From Ardenticatenaceae bacterium (GTDB lineage: Bacteria > Chloroflexota > Anaerolineae > Promineifilales > Promineifilaceae): 42,646 nt of DNA. The notes under the pieces were generated by a model, which worked only from the letters and a program-made list of their open reading frames with translations, did not search any database and was not told where the DNA came from. Below, in pieces: positions 7,211 to 14,837 of the stretch. The number at the start of each line of letters is the position of its first letter. The stretch's first letter is position 1. The stretch spans positions 1 through 42,646 of the forward strand of contig JASJCR010000067.1 in the NCBI GenBank assembly GCA_030065875.1, in the 5' to 3' direction. The translations under genes and the position numbers were made by a program.

Positions 7211-9607
7211 ATGAGTTTCCGTATTGAAAAAGTAGGCATTATTGGTGCCGGGACGATGGGGGGCGGAATCGCCGCTCATCTGGCCAATATCGGCATCCCG
7301 GTCGTTTTACTCGACATCGTGCCCCCAAACCTTTCCGATGCCGAGAAAAATGATCCAAAAGCCCGCAATCGCTTTGTTCAGGGGGGCTTTCAGCGGATGG
7401 TCAAAGCCCGGCCCGCCAATCTGGGTCGCAAAGATCGGGCGGATTTAATTACAATCGGCAACACTAGTGATGATATCGACCTGCTGGCCGATTGTGATTG
7501 GGTCGTGGAGGTCATCATCGAACAGCTGGCCCCCAAACAGGAGCTGATGGCCAAGCTTGAAGAGGTTTGCAAACCGACGACGATTATCACCAGCAATACG
7601 TCCGGCATCCCGATTGGCCAGATTGCGCAGGGGCGATCGGACGAATTTAAAGCCCGGTTTTTGGGAACCCATTTCTTTAACCCACCGCGCTATCTCAAAC
7701 TGCTCGAAATTATTCCGACGCCGGACACGTCCAAAGCGGTCATCGATTTTATGGTTGATTTTGGCCGAAAAACGTTGGGCAAGGGAGTCGTTGTCTGTAA
7801 AGATACCCCGAACTTCATCGCCAACCGCTTTATCGCCGTGGCCGGCAATTATGGCGTTGAGTCGGCCCTGGACCTGGGGATGACCGTTACCGAAGTGGAT
7901 ACCATTACCGGACCGCTGATCGGCCGGCCTAAAACGGCCACCTTCCGGCTCACCGACCTCGTGGGGCTGGACATTATGGTCCACGTCAACAGCAATTTGT
8001 ACCCGGCTATCCCCCACGACAACTACCGGGAACTGCTTGTCTCCCCCCGCGTGCTGGCCATCAACGACAAAATGATGGAAAACAAGTGGCTGGGGAACAA
8101 AACCGGGCAGGGTTTTTATAAGAAAACCATGGTGAAAGGCAAGCGGGAATTTTGGACCTTAAATTTGGAAACTTTTGAATACGAGCCGTCGCCCAAGGCA
8201 CGTTTTGAATCAGTGGGAGCGGTGCGCAAAATTGAAGATTTGGGAGAAAGGCTGCGACAATTATTCGAACATGACGACAAAGCGGCCAACTACGTGCGCA
8301 AAAATATCTACTTCAACCTGGCGTATGCTGCGGCCGTGGGTCAGGAAATCGCCAACAGCATCACCGACATCGACAACGCCGTGCGCTGGGGCTTTGCCCA
8401 TGAGGCCGGTCCGTTTGAAATTTGGGACATGCTTGGTGCGGCCAAAACCGCTGAGAACATGGAGGCTGATGGGTTTGTCGTTGCCGATTGGGTAAAAGAC
8501 ATGCTCAATGCCGGCATCACCTCTTTCTACAATGAAGAGGGTCAGCCGTATGACTTCATCAACGGCGGCCGTTTGAAAGTTGAACGCGATCCCGATTATA
8601 CCTCCGTGAGCTATCTGAAGAAGAAGAACGAAGGGGTCTTGGCCCGCAACATGTCATCCTCACTACACGACATGGGTGACGGGGTCATCCTCTACGAATT
8701 CCACGCCAAGCTCAACGCCATCGACGCCGACATGGTCGAGATCGGCAACAAGGCGCTGGAAATGCTGGAGGAGGATCAATGGCGCGGCATCGTTATGGGC
8801 AACAACGGCCAGGATTTCTGTGTCGGAGCCAATATCGCCACCGTGGCCATGGCCGCTGGCCAGGGGTTGTGGGACCAGGTTGAAAAGGCGATCAAAGATT
8901 TGCAAATTTTGGCCTTTAATTTGCGTCACGCACCCAAACCGGTCATCACCGCCCCCCACCAGCGCGTCCTTGGCGGTGGTGTGGAAATGGCGATGGGTGG
9001 TTGGGAATCGGTAGCCGATCACGAAACGTATATGGGGCTGGTCGAAGTGGGGGTGGGATTGATGCCGGCCGGTGGTGGCCTTAAAGAGCTGCTCCGCCGG
9101 AAAGTCAATCCGGTTATGAGAAACCCACACGGGGATGTCATTCCACCCATGCAGCAAATCTTCGAACAGGTGGCGACGGCTAAAGTTGGCACCACCGGCG
9201 CGTGGGCGGCTAAAGACCTGGGATATCTGAATCCAGACGATACGATTGTTTTTAACAGCGATCACCGGCTGATGACGGCCAAACGGCGGGTGCTCCAGCT
9301 GGCTGAGGCCGGCGCTCGGCCGCCAGAAATCGAAAAGATTTATGCGGCCGGTCGCGACGTGTATGCGGCCCTGCAGCTGGGCGTCCAGAGCTTTGTCTGG
9401 GGGCATTATGCCAGCGAACACGACAAGCTCATCGGCAAGAAAATTGCTTACGCCCTGACCGGCGGCGGTATTTCAGGTCCGGCCTGGGTTGACCCCTGGT
9501 ATATTCTCGATCTCGAGCGAGAGGGATTCCTGTCCCTCCTCGGCGAACAGAAGACGATCGAACGCATTATGCACATGCTGCAAACTGGGAAACCACTTCG
9601 CAACTAG
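7211..9607 (+). CDS. fadN: FadN-type 3-hydroxyacyl-CoA dehydrogenase / enoyl-CoA hydratase
   Basis: Bifunctional beta-oxidation enzyme hydrating enoyl-CoA and oxidising 3-hydroxyacyl-CoA with NAD. Unlike E. coli FadB, the dehydrogenase comes first and the hydratase last, as in Bacillus subtilis FadN (789 residues; here 798). The NAD-binding G12-A-G14-T-M-G17 opens a Rossmann fold; the catalytic His is H154 in GTHFFNPP; two C-terminal dehydrogenase domains follow (to about residue 440). The crotonase-fold domain spans roughly 480-690, with an oxyanion region near DFCVGAN and both catalytic glutamates, Glu592 in GGGVE and Glu612 in GLVEVGVGLMPAGGG. The start is supported by AAGGAG seven bases before the ATG. 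It lies between the P450 and thiolase genes of the same operon and should be fully active. Confidence 0.95.
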   Translation: MSFRIEKVGIIGAGTMGGGIAAHLANIGIPVVLLDIVPPNLSDAEKNDPKARNRFVQGGFQRMVKARPANLGRKDRADLITIGNTSDDIDLLADCDWVVEVIIEQLAPKQELMAKLEEVCKPTTIITSNTSGIPIGQIAQGRSDEFKARFLGTHFFNPPRYLKLLEIIPTPDTSKAVIDFMVDFGRKTLGKGVVVCKDTPNFIANRFIAVAGNYGVESALDLGMTVTEVDTITGPLIGRPKTATFRLTDLVGLDIMVHVNSNLYPAIPHDNYRELLVSPRVLAINDKMMENKWLGNKTGQGFYKKTMVKGKREFWTLNLETFEYEPSPKARFESVGAVRKIEDLGERLRQLFEHDDKAANYVRKNIYFNLAYAAAVGQEIANSITDIDNAVRWGFAHEAGPFEIWDMLGAAKTAENMEADGFVVADWVKDMLNAGITSFYNEEGQPYDFINGGRLKVERDPDYTSVSYLKKKNEGVLARNMSSSLHDMGDGVILYEFHAKLNAIDADMVEIGNKALEMLEEDQWRGIVMGNNGQDFCVGANIATVAMAAGQGLWDQVEKAIKDLQILAFNLRHAPKPVITAPHQRVLGGGVEMAMGGWESVADHETYMGLVEVGVGLMPAGGGLKELLRRKVNPVMRNPHGDVIPPMQQIFEQVATAKVGTTGAWAAKDLGYLNPDDTIVFNSDHRLMTAKRRVLQLAEAGARPPEIEKIYAAGRDVYAALQLGVQSFVWGHYASEHDKLIGKKIAYALTGGGISGPAWVDPWYILDLEREGFLSLLGEQKTIERIMHMLQTGKPLRN

Positions 9608-9678
9608 ACAACAGACAACAGACTACAGACAACAGAGGATAGGTTTCTGAAGTCTGAGGTCCGTAGTCTGTCGTCTTT
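9606..9678 (+). repeat. Inverted pair of heptad repeat blocks (fad spacer 4)
   Basis: Left words are ACAACAG, ACAACAG, ACTACAG, ACAACAG (9608-9635). Right words are TCTGAAG, TCTGAGG, TCCGTAG, TCTGTCG (9646-9673), the inverted sense of the left set. The left block begins at the fadN stop codon and the right one runs into the thiolase ribosome site. Confidence 0.75.
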
Positions 9679-9690
9679 AAGGAGATTCAA

Positions 9691-10869
9691 ATGAGAGAAG
9701 CTGTAATTGTCGCGGCCAGCCGCACGGCCGTCGGAAAAGCGAAAAAGGGCACAACCCAAAACGTCCGCTCGGACGACATGATGGCCACTGTGATTGAAGA
9801 ACTGCTGCAGCAGGCGGAAGGGCTTGATCCGGCTCTAATCGATGATGTGATCGTCGGCTGCGCCATGCCTGAGGCGGCCCAGGGGTTAAATTTTGCCCGT
9901 ACCATCGCTTTGCGAGCCGGCTTACCGGTTGATGTCCCGGGACAAACAGTCAACCGCTTTTGCTCGAGTGGTTTACAAACGATCGCTATGGCCTCCGAGC
10001 GAATCATCGCCAACGGGGCGGATGTCATCATCGCCGGCGGTGCGGAAACGATGAGCCTGGTGCCGATGTCCGGTTTCCGGGTCAGCCCCAACCGGTATAT
10101 GGTAGAAAATATGCCGGAAGTGTATATGGGCATGGGATATACCGCCGAACAGGTAGCTGACGAATGGAACGTCACTCGCGAGGACATGGATCAATTCGCC
10201 TACGAGAGCCACATGAAGGCGGCCGCAGCCACGGAAAAAGGGTTTTTTAAAGAGGAAATTGTGCCGTTCAAATTCACCGAAGTTGTGGCTGGGTCAGATG
10301 GACCGCTTGAAAAAGAAATGGTCTTTGACGTCGATGAGCATTTGCGGGCCAGCACGACCATGGAAGGGTTAGCCAAACTGCGGCCGGTTTTCCGCAACGG
10401 CGGCCGCGTCACAGCCGGGAACTCATCCCCTCTCAGTGATGGGGCGGCCGGGGTGATCGTCATGGAGCGCAAAATGGCAGAGGATCTTGGCTACAAGCCG
10501 CTGGCCCGTTTTGTGGGCTTTAACGTGGCCGGGGTCCGGCCGGAAGTGATGGGCGTGGGGCCGATTGAAGCGGTGCCCAAGCTGCTCAAGCGAGCCGGCA
10601 TGTCGCTGGACGATATGGACATCATCGAGCTCAATGAGGCGTTTGCCGCGCAAGCGCTAGCGGTGATACGCACGCTGGAAATGGATCCGGAGAAGGTCAA
10701 CGTTAACGGCGGAGCGATCGCTCTGGGTCATCCTTTGGGATGCACCGGAGCCAAGTTGACGGTGCAGCTCATCAATGAAATGAAACGGCGCAGCAGCAAA
10801 TACGGCATGGTCACGATGTGTATCGGCGGCGGTATGGGAGCAGCCGGGATTTTTGAGAATCTGAATTAA
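9691..10869 (+). CDS. fadA: Acetyl-CoA acyltransferase (3-ketoacyl-CoA thiolase)
   Basis: Thiolase II family enzyme that cleaves 3-ketoacyl-CoA to acetyl-CoA and a shortened acyl-CoA, the last step of each beta-oxidation round. The 392-residue length is standard. The nucleophilic Cys91 is in VNRFCSSGLQT; NEAFAAQ carries the oxyanion Asn; GGAIALGHPLGCTGAK contains catalytic His347; and the proton-shuttling Cys377 is in CIGGGMGAAG. A strong AAGGAG ribosome site precedes the ATG. It is the last gene of the operon, right after fadN as in the B. subtilis fadNAE cluster, and two palindromes, the second a terminator, follow. Pairing with FadN favours degradative thiolase over a biosynthetic acetoacetyl-CoA role. 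Confidence 0.95.
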   Translation: MREAVIVAASRTAVGKAKKGTTQNVRSDDMMATVIEELLQQAEGLDPALIDDVIVGCAMPEAAQGLNFARTIALRAGLPVDVPGQTVNRFCSSGLQTIAMASERIIANGADVIIAGGAETMSLVPMSGFRVSPNRYMVENMPEVYMGMGYTAEQVADEWNVTREDMDQFAYESHMKAAAATEKGFFKEEIVPFKFTEVVAGSDGPLEKEMVFDVDEHLRASTTMEGLAKLRPVFRNGGRVTAGNSSPLSDGAAGVIVMERKMAEDLGYKPLARFVGFNVAGVRPEVMGVGPIEAVPKLLKRAGMSLDDMDIIELNEAFAAQALAVIRTLEMDPEKVNVNGGAIALGHPLGCTGAKLTVQLINEMKRRSSKYGMVTMCIGGGMGAAGIFENLN

Positions 10870-10875
10870 TCTACT

Positions 10876-10902
10876 ATCCGGGATTCTTAAAGAATCCCGG
10901 AT
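10876..10902. repeat. Perfect palindrome sharing its core with 19330-19362
   Basis: Thirteen-base arms (ATCCGGGATTCTT and its complement) flank a single A. There is no T run, so it is not a simple terminator. The TCCGGGATTCT core and its complement recur at the end of the MFS gene. Confidence 0.6.
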
Positions 10903-10917
10903 AATATCTAACTTATT

Positions 10918-10957
10918 AGAATACGGTATTCTTGAAGAATACCGTATTCTTTTTTTC
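10918..10957 (+). terminator. Strong intrinsic terminator of the fad operon
   Basis: Two 16-base perfectly complementary arms (AGAATACGGTATTCTT and its complement) are separated by one G and followed by a run of T. The arm itself is nearly self-complementary. Confidence 0.85.
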
Positions 10958-10972
10958 CGGATTTTTTTGGGG

Positions 10973-11031
10973 TTGAATTCCAATTGTTAATTTTTTATAA
11001 TATCGCTTACTTACTTAAGTTAAGTAAGTAA
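10973..11031 (+). promoter_or_regulatory. Promoter and 25-base palindromic operator of the ROK gene
   Basis: TTGAAT (10973-10978), a 17-base spacer and a perfect TATAAT (10996-11001) form a near-consensus promoter. Five bases beyond the -10 begins a perfect palindrome: TTACTTACTTAA (11007-11018), G, TTAAGTAAGTAA (11020-11031). It covers the predicted transcription start. ROK-family repressors bind AT-rich palindromes with TTA...TAA ends, so autoregulation by the next gene is likely. Confidence 0.75.
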
Positions 11032-11067
11032 TGAACCAGTCACTTTCACAATTGGAGCAGCGTCCTT

Positions 11068-12264
11068 ATGCCCCGCAACGGAACAGCCGGTTTACTTCGT
11101 TCAATCAATCGGTCTGCTGTCCTGGAGCTGCTCCGCGAAAACAGTCCCCTTTCCCGCTCCCAAATCTCAAAAGAACTCAATATTAGCCTGCCCACAACGA
11201 TGCGCATCGTTGATTCTTTAATTGATGAGCGGCTGGTCAGAGAGACCGGCACGATGGGATTGACCAAAGGGCGACCGGCCGCACTGGTTGAATTCAACGG
11301 CAGCGCGTTTGCCATCGTCGGGGTCGATCTCGGCGGCACAAAAATTTACGGTACGGTGGCTGATTTACAGGGCAACGTGCAGCATTCCCTTTATCGCACA
11401 CACAAAGAAATACAGGAAACGGTTGGTGGAAATTACCTCGATGGGTTGTGTCACTTTATTGAACGGCTGCTCGAGGCCCCTCGCCCGGCCGGTCAGGAAA
11501 TTCGAGGAATCGGCGTAGGCGCTCCAGGGATTACCATCGCCCCGGAAGGGATTGTCACCTGGGCACCCAGCCTTAACTGGCGCGATTTACCGCTGCAAGA
11601 AATCTTAACTCAGCGCTTCAACTTGCCGGTCATGGTTGAAAACGACGTCAATTTGGCTGCGCTGGGTGAATGTGGATTCGGGGTGGGCAAACATACCTCA
11701 AGCATGGTCTTGATCACCCTGGGGACCGGCATCGGGGCGGGGATTATCATCGGGGGAGAGATTTATCGAGGGCATCATCAGGCGGCCGGGGAAATCGGCT
11801 ACATTTTGCCAAGTATTCGATATCTAGGGCGGCAGTACAAAGGGTTTGGGGCTTTGGAAATGTTGGCTTCCGGCACGGGCATCGCCGACCGCGCTCGACT
11901 GCTGCTCGAGGAGTCGGGCATTCCCTTACCGGCAGAACAAATCGATTCCCGCTATGTGTTTGCCCAGGCGGAACAGGGTGTTGTCTGGGCCCAGCAAGTC
12001 ATCCACGAAACAATCGATTACCTGGCCCTGGCCATCATCAATATCAGCACAACGCTTGATCCGGAAATGATTGTGCTGGGAGGCGGCGTCACCAATTCTT
12101 CAAAAACGTTTATTGAACACATTCGGGAGCGAGTGGCCGGCGTCACCCCTTTTGTTCCCCAGCTCATGCTTTCTGAACTCGGCCGGGAAGCAGCGGTGAT
12201 GGGAGCCATCATGCAGGTGATGAAGGCCACAGATGACTACATTGTCGTAAAACAACTTACCTGA
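11068..12264 (+). CDS. ROK-family transcriptional repressor
   Basis: NagC/XylR-type regulator. Residues about 8-60 form a winged helix-turn-helix (RSAVLELLRENSPLSRSQIS, then LPTTMRIVDSLIDERLV), followed by a sugar-kinase-like ROK domain with DLGGTKIYG near 85, ENDVNLAALGE (Asp193) and LGTGIGAGIIIGGEI. The zinc-binding Cys motif (CxCGxxGCxE) that normally follows GEIGH is absent: here GEIGY (Tyr245) continues to GFGALEMLASG with no cysteines. It has the helix-turn-helix and so is a regulator, and loss of zinc ligands argues against sugar kinase activity. GGAG precedes the ATG with a rather long gap (12 bases). It opens the operon with the amidohydrolase 17 bases downstream, and the large palindrome upstream is its probable own operator. 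Effector unknown, likely the transported compound. Confidence 0.92.
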   Translation: MPRNGTAGLLRSINRSAVLELLRENSPLSRSQISKELNISLPTTMRIVDSLIDERLVRETGTMGLTKGRPAALVEFNGSAFAIVGVDLGGTKIYGTVADLQGNVQHSLYRTHKEIQETVGGNYLDGLCHFIERLLEAPRPAGQEIRGIGVGAPGITIAPEGIVTWAPSLNWRDLPLQEILTQRFNLPVMVENDVNLAALGECGFGVGKHTSSMVLITLGTGIGAGIIIGGEIYRGHHQAAGEIGYILPSIRYLGRQYKGFGALEMLASGTGIADRARLLLEESGIPLPAEQIDSRYVFAQAEQGVVWAQQVIHETIDYLALAIINISTTLDPEMIVLGGGVTNSSKTFIEHIRERVAGVTPFVPQLMLSELGREAAVMGAIMQVMKATDDYIVVKQLT

Positions 12265-12281
12265 GGAAGAAGGAGTAAGAT

Positions 12282-13241
12282 ATGTATCAGGATTTGCACG
12301 TTATCGATTTTCACTGTCATTTTCCAACCGAAAAACCTTGGTTTGGCGGCATGGGTCCTGACTGGCGCAAAGATTACGTCGAACGGGTTGGGGAACGACG
12401 AGCCAAGATCGCCCGCGAACAAGCGATAGCCTACAACAAAGAGTGGCGGCTGGCGTGGGATTTTCCACCGCCGGAAAAGGAGCATCCGGGTGATGAGGTT
12501 CAGGCCCAGCGTTGGGCTGAGGAGATGGATCGATACGGGCTGCGAGCGGTAGGCTTTGTGACCGGCGGTGGCAACGATAATCTGGCTGAAATTATTGGGC
12601 CGTATTCGGACAAATTTATCGGGTTTGCTCACCACTATCTCTTCGCCGAGAATGCGGTTGAAGAGCTTTACAGAGCGGTTAACGAGTTAGGATTTAAGGG
12701 TTACAAGCTGCTTGCGCCCGCCCTGGACCGGCCGATTGAAGACCCGGCCGCTTATCCGGTTTGGGAGGCGTGCGCCGACCTCAACATTCCGGTGCTGATT
12801 CATTTTGGCATTTTGGGCAGCGGTGGCGGCATCGCTACGCACGAAAATATCAATCCGCTCAAACTGCATAATGTGGCCAAGGATTTTCCGGACGTCAATT
12901 TTGTGGTCCCACACTTTGGCTGCGCGTGGGTACGGGAAGCACTCCAGCTTTGCTGGGCGTGTCGCAATGTTTACATCGATACCAGTGGATCAAACCAATG
13001 GATCCGTTGGGTACCGGGCGACCTGACCGTCAAGGAGCTTTTTCGCAAGTATTTGAGCACGATCGGTGCGGAACGTCTGATTTTTGGCAGCGATTCAAGC
13101 TGGTTCCCCCGTGGTTTTGCCGTGCGTTATCTGCAAGATCAAATTAGAGACGCCCGTGATCTGGGCATGAGCCACGATCAACTTCAGGCAATTTTTGGTG
13201 GTAATGCGGCCAGGCTCTTCAAAATTGAGCTGGCTGACTGA
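12282..13241 (+). CDS. Metal-dependent amidohydrolase (amidohydrolase_2 family)
   Basis: TIM-barrel hydrolase or decarboxylase of the amidohydrolase-2 group (319 residues). The metal-binding pattern is complete: DFHCH at 9-13 (His11, His13), His174 in VLIHFG, His211 in VVPHFG and Asp271 in IFGSDSSW. Substrates of this family range from amides and lactones to aromatic acids to be decarboxylated; the sequence alone does not say which. AAGGAG lies six bases before the ATG. It sits between the ROK repressor and the ABC binding protein, so it probably acts on the imported compound or one of its breakdown products in the cytoplasm. No signal peptide is seen. Confidence 0.88.
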   Translation: MYQDLHVIDFHCHFPTEKPWFGGMGPDWRKDYVERVGERRAKIAREQAIAYNKEWRLAWDFPPPEKEHPGDEVQAQRWAEEMDRYGLRAVGFVTGGGNDNLAEIIGPYSDKFIGFAHHYLFAENAVEELYRAVNELGFKGYKLLAPALDRPIEDPAAYPVWEACADLNIPVLIHFGILGSGGGIATHENINPLKLHNVAKDFPDVNFVVPHFGCAWVREALQLCWACRNVYIDTSGSNQWIRWVPGDLTVKELFRKYLSTIGAERLIFGSDSSWFPRGFAVRYLQDQIRDARDLGMSHDQLQAIFGGNAARLFKIELAD

Positions 13242-13287
13242 TTCTCTCGTCGATAAACTGGATCGATCTCACCATTCAAGGAGGCAT

Positions 13288-13320
13288 ATGGAAAAAAACA
13301 TCACCGCCCTATCCAAATGA
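13288..13320 (+). CDS. Possible ten-codon leader peptide before the binding-protein gene
   Basis: AAGGAGG (13278-13284) lies three bases before ATG 13288, which starts MEKNITALSK and a stop. The stop overlaps a second ATG giving MIIE and stop, just ahead of the binding-protein ribosome site. The gap to the ATG is short for efficient starts and the peptide has no run of one amino acid that would suggest attenuation. It may be the remnant of an older start region. Confidence 0.3.
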   Translation: MEKNITALSK

Positions 13321-13351
13321 TCATCGAGTAAATTATGGAGGTTTGGAGAAA

Positions 13352-14755
13352 ATGAAAAAAGCATTGTTTTATATTGTTTCTTTGTTTGTGTTTGGTTTGG
13401 TGCTGGCGGCCTGTCAACCACAAACGGTGGAAGTGACTCGTGTGGTCACGGAAACTGAAGAAGTAGAGGTGACCCGCGTGGTCACGGAAACCGTTGTTGA
13501 GGAAGGGGAAGAGGTCGAAGTGACTCGGGTTGTGGAAGTCCCAGCAGAATCCGAGGTCATCACCATCGAATATTGGCAATATTTCTTTGACGCCCGGGTC
13601 GACGCCATGAACCGCTTAATCCAGCAGTTCGAAGCGGAAAATCCGGACGTGCGCGTCATTCACAACAGCGATATCCCTTATGCTGACTTCAGAGACAAAA
13701 TTGCCGCTTCTGCACCGGCCAATGTTGGTCCGGATGTAGCCACTCTTTTTTACGGCTGGATTCCGGCCTGGGTCGATGCCGGCTACCTGATCCCTCTTCC
13801 TGAAGAAGTATATACGCGGGAAGAAATTGCCGAACAATTCTCTCCGATGGTGCTGCAGAGCGAGCTGGATGGAGAATTTTGGGCGGTACCCACGGCCGTT
13901 CGGACCCTGGCTTTGTTCTGGAACAAAGATTTGTTTGAAGCGGCCGGACTGGACCCGGAACAGCCTCCAACCAACCTCGACGAGCTCGTCGAGATGGCCC
14001 AGCTGCTGACCGAGTATGACGATGCGGGCAATATCTTAATTCAAGGGTTCCCCGTCGCCCCTCCAGGCCAGGCTCACCACTGGTTCCGCGAAGTTCTGGT
14101 GCGCCAATATGGCGGTGTTCCGTACAGCGAAGACAATCGGACGGTACTGTACAACAGCCCCGAAGGTTGTGAGGCGTTCACGTACATGGTTCAGTTTGAA
14201 ACCGAGCTCAACACCGGCAGCAACGACCTTTTTGAAGACGCCACCCAGGCGTTTTTACAGGGTAAATCAGCCATTCACATTGACGGGTCTTTCCGGATCG
14301 GTTCCATTGCTACCAATGCCCCGGACTTAAATTATGGGGTAATCGAACTGCCGGTCACCAACGACATCCAGTCCACCTTTGGTTCATACTGGACCCACGG
14401 CATTACCCGCAAAGCGGCCGAAGACCCAGCTCGTTTGGACGCATCCATTCGCTTCCTGAAATTTATCACCACTGCTGAATCTGGGGCGATTTGGGTTGAT
14501 AAGGTTGGCGAGCTGCCGGCTCAGCTGACCGCCGCGGCCGACGAAGATCTGCTGGCCGACCCGATTTTGGGTCCGTTTGCGGCCGGTCTGCCATATGCAA
14601 ACGCCACCTTCTTTGTTGACGAATCTGAACAGCGGCAGGTGATTATCGACGCCTATGATGCTGTCCGTCTAACCGATGCAGATCCGTGTGAGGCGCTCAA
14701 CGAAGCGGCCGAACGCGAACAAGCATTGTTGGATGAATTCTGGGCCGATCGCTAA
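13352..14755 (+). CDS. ABC transporter sugar-type solute-binding lipoprotein
   Basis: Extracellular binding protein of the MalE/UgpB family (family 1). The signal peptide ends in lipobox L-A-A-C, with Cys21 as lipidation site. A linker with three copies of EVTRVV (about residues 26-60) follows, a hallmark of many Chloroflexota binding proteins, then the two-lobed binding fold beginning ITIEYWQYFFDARVDAMN and ending in ALLDEFWADR. ATG 13352 is preferred over an upstream TTG because GGAG sequences lie before it and the signal peptide then starts MKKALF. It is followed by a stable stem-loop and two permease genes. Ligands for the family are sugars, glycerol phosphates or related polyols; the neighbours (amidohydrolase, lyase) hint at a modified or amino-containing ligand. 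Confidence 0.93.
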   Translation: MKKALFYIVSLFVFGLVLAACQPQTVEVTRVVTETEEVEVTRVVTETVVEEGEEVEVTRVVEVPAESEVITIEYWQYFFDARVDAMNRLIQQFEAENPDVRVIHNSDIPYADFRDKIAASAPANVGPDVATLFYGWIPAWVDAGYLIPLPEEVYTREEIAEQFSPMVLQSELDGEFWAVPTAVRTLALFWNKDLFEAAGLDPEQPPTNLDELVEMAQLLTEYDDAGNILIQGFPVAPPGQAHHWFREVLVRQYGGVPYSEDNRTVLYNSPEGCEAFTYMVQFETELNTGSNDLFEDATQAFLQGKSAIHIDGSFRIGSIATNAPDLNYGVIELPVTNDIQSTFGSYWTHGITRKAAEDPARLDASIRFLKFITTAESGAIWVDKVGELPAQLTAAADEDLLADPILGPFAAGLPYANATFFVDESEQRQVIIDAYDAVRLTDADPCEALNEAAEREQALLDEFWADR

Positions 14756-14772
14756 TTTAGCTGACCCATCAT

Positions 14773-14811
14773 GCGTGCAGGGTGTCGATTGTTAACACCC
14801 TGCACGCTTTT
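14773..14811 (+). terminator. Stem-loop between binding protein and permease genes
   Basis: Perfect 13-bp stem (GCGTGCAGGGTGT and its complement at 14795-14807), nine-base loop and a run of four T. In ABC operons such a structure usually ends part of the transcripts, or protects the upstream message, so that binding protein exceeds permease. The permease gene has its own AAGGA ribosome site. Confidence 0.7.
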
Positions 14812-14837
14812 AAATTTTTGAAAAGGACAGAAGCGCT

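Noticed and set aside
10876..10902. Intrinsic terminator
   Set aside because: The stem is perfect but no T run follows; the next palindrome at 10918 is the better terminator.
13414..13659. Minus-strand open frame rich in Thr/Ser/Val
   Set aside because: It is the complement of the repetitive EVTRVV linker of the binding protein.
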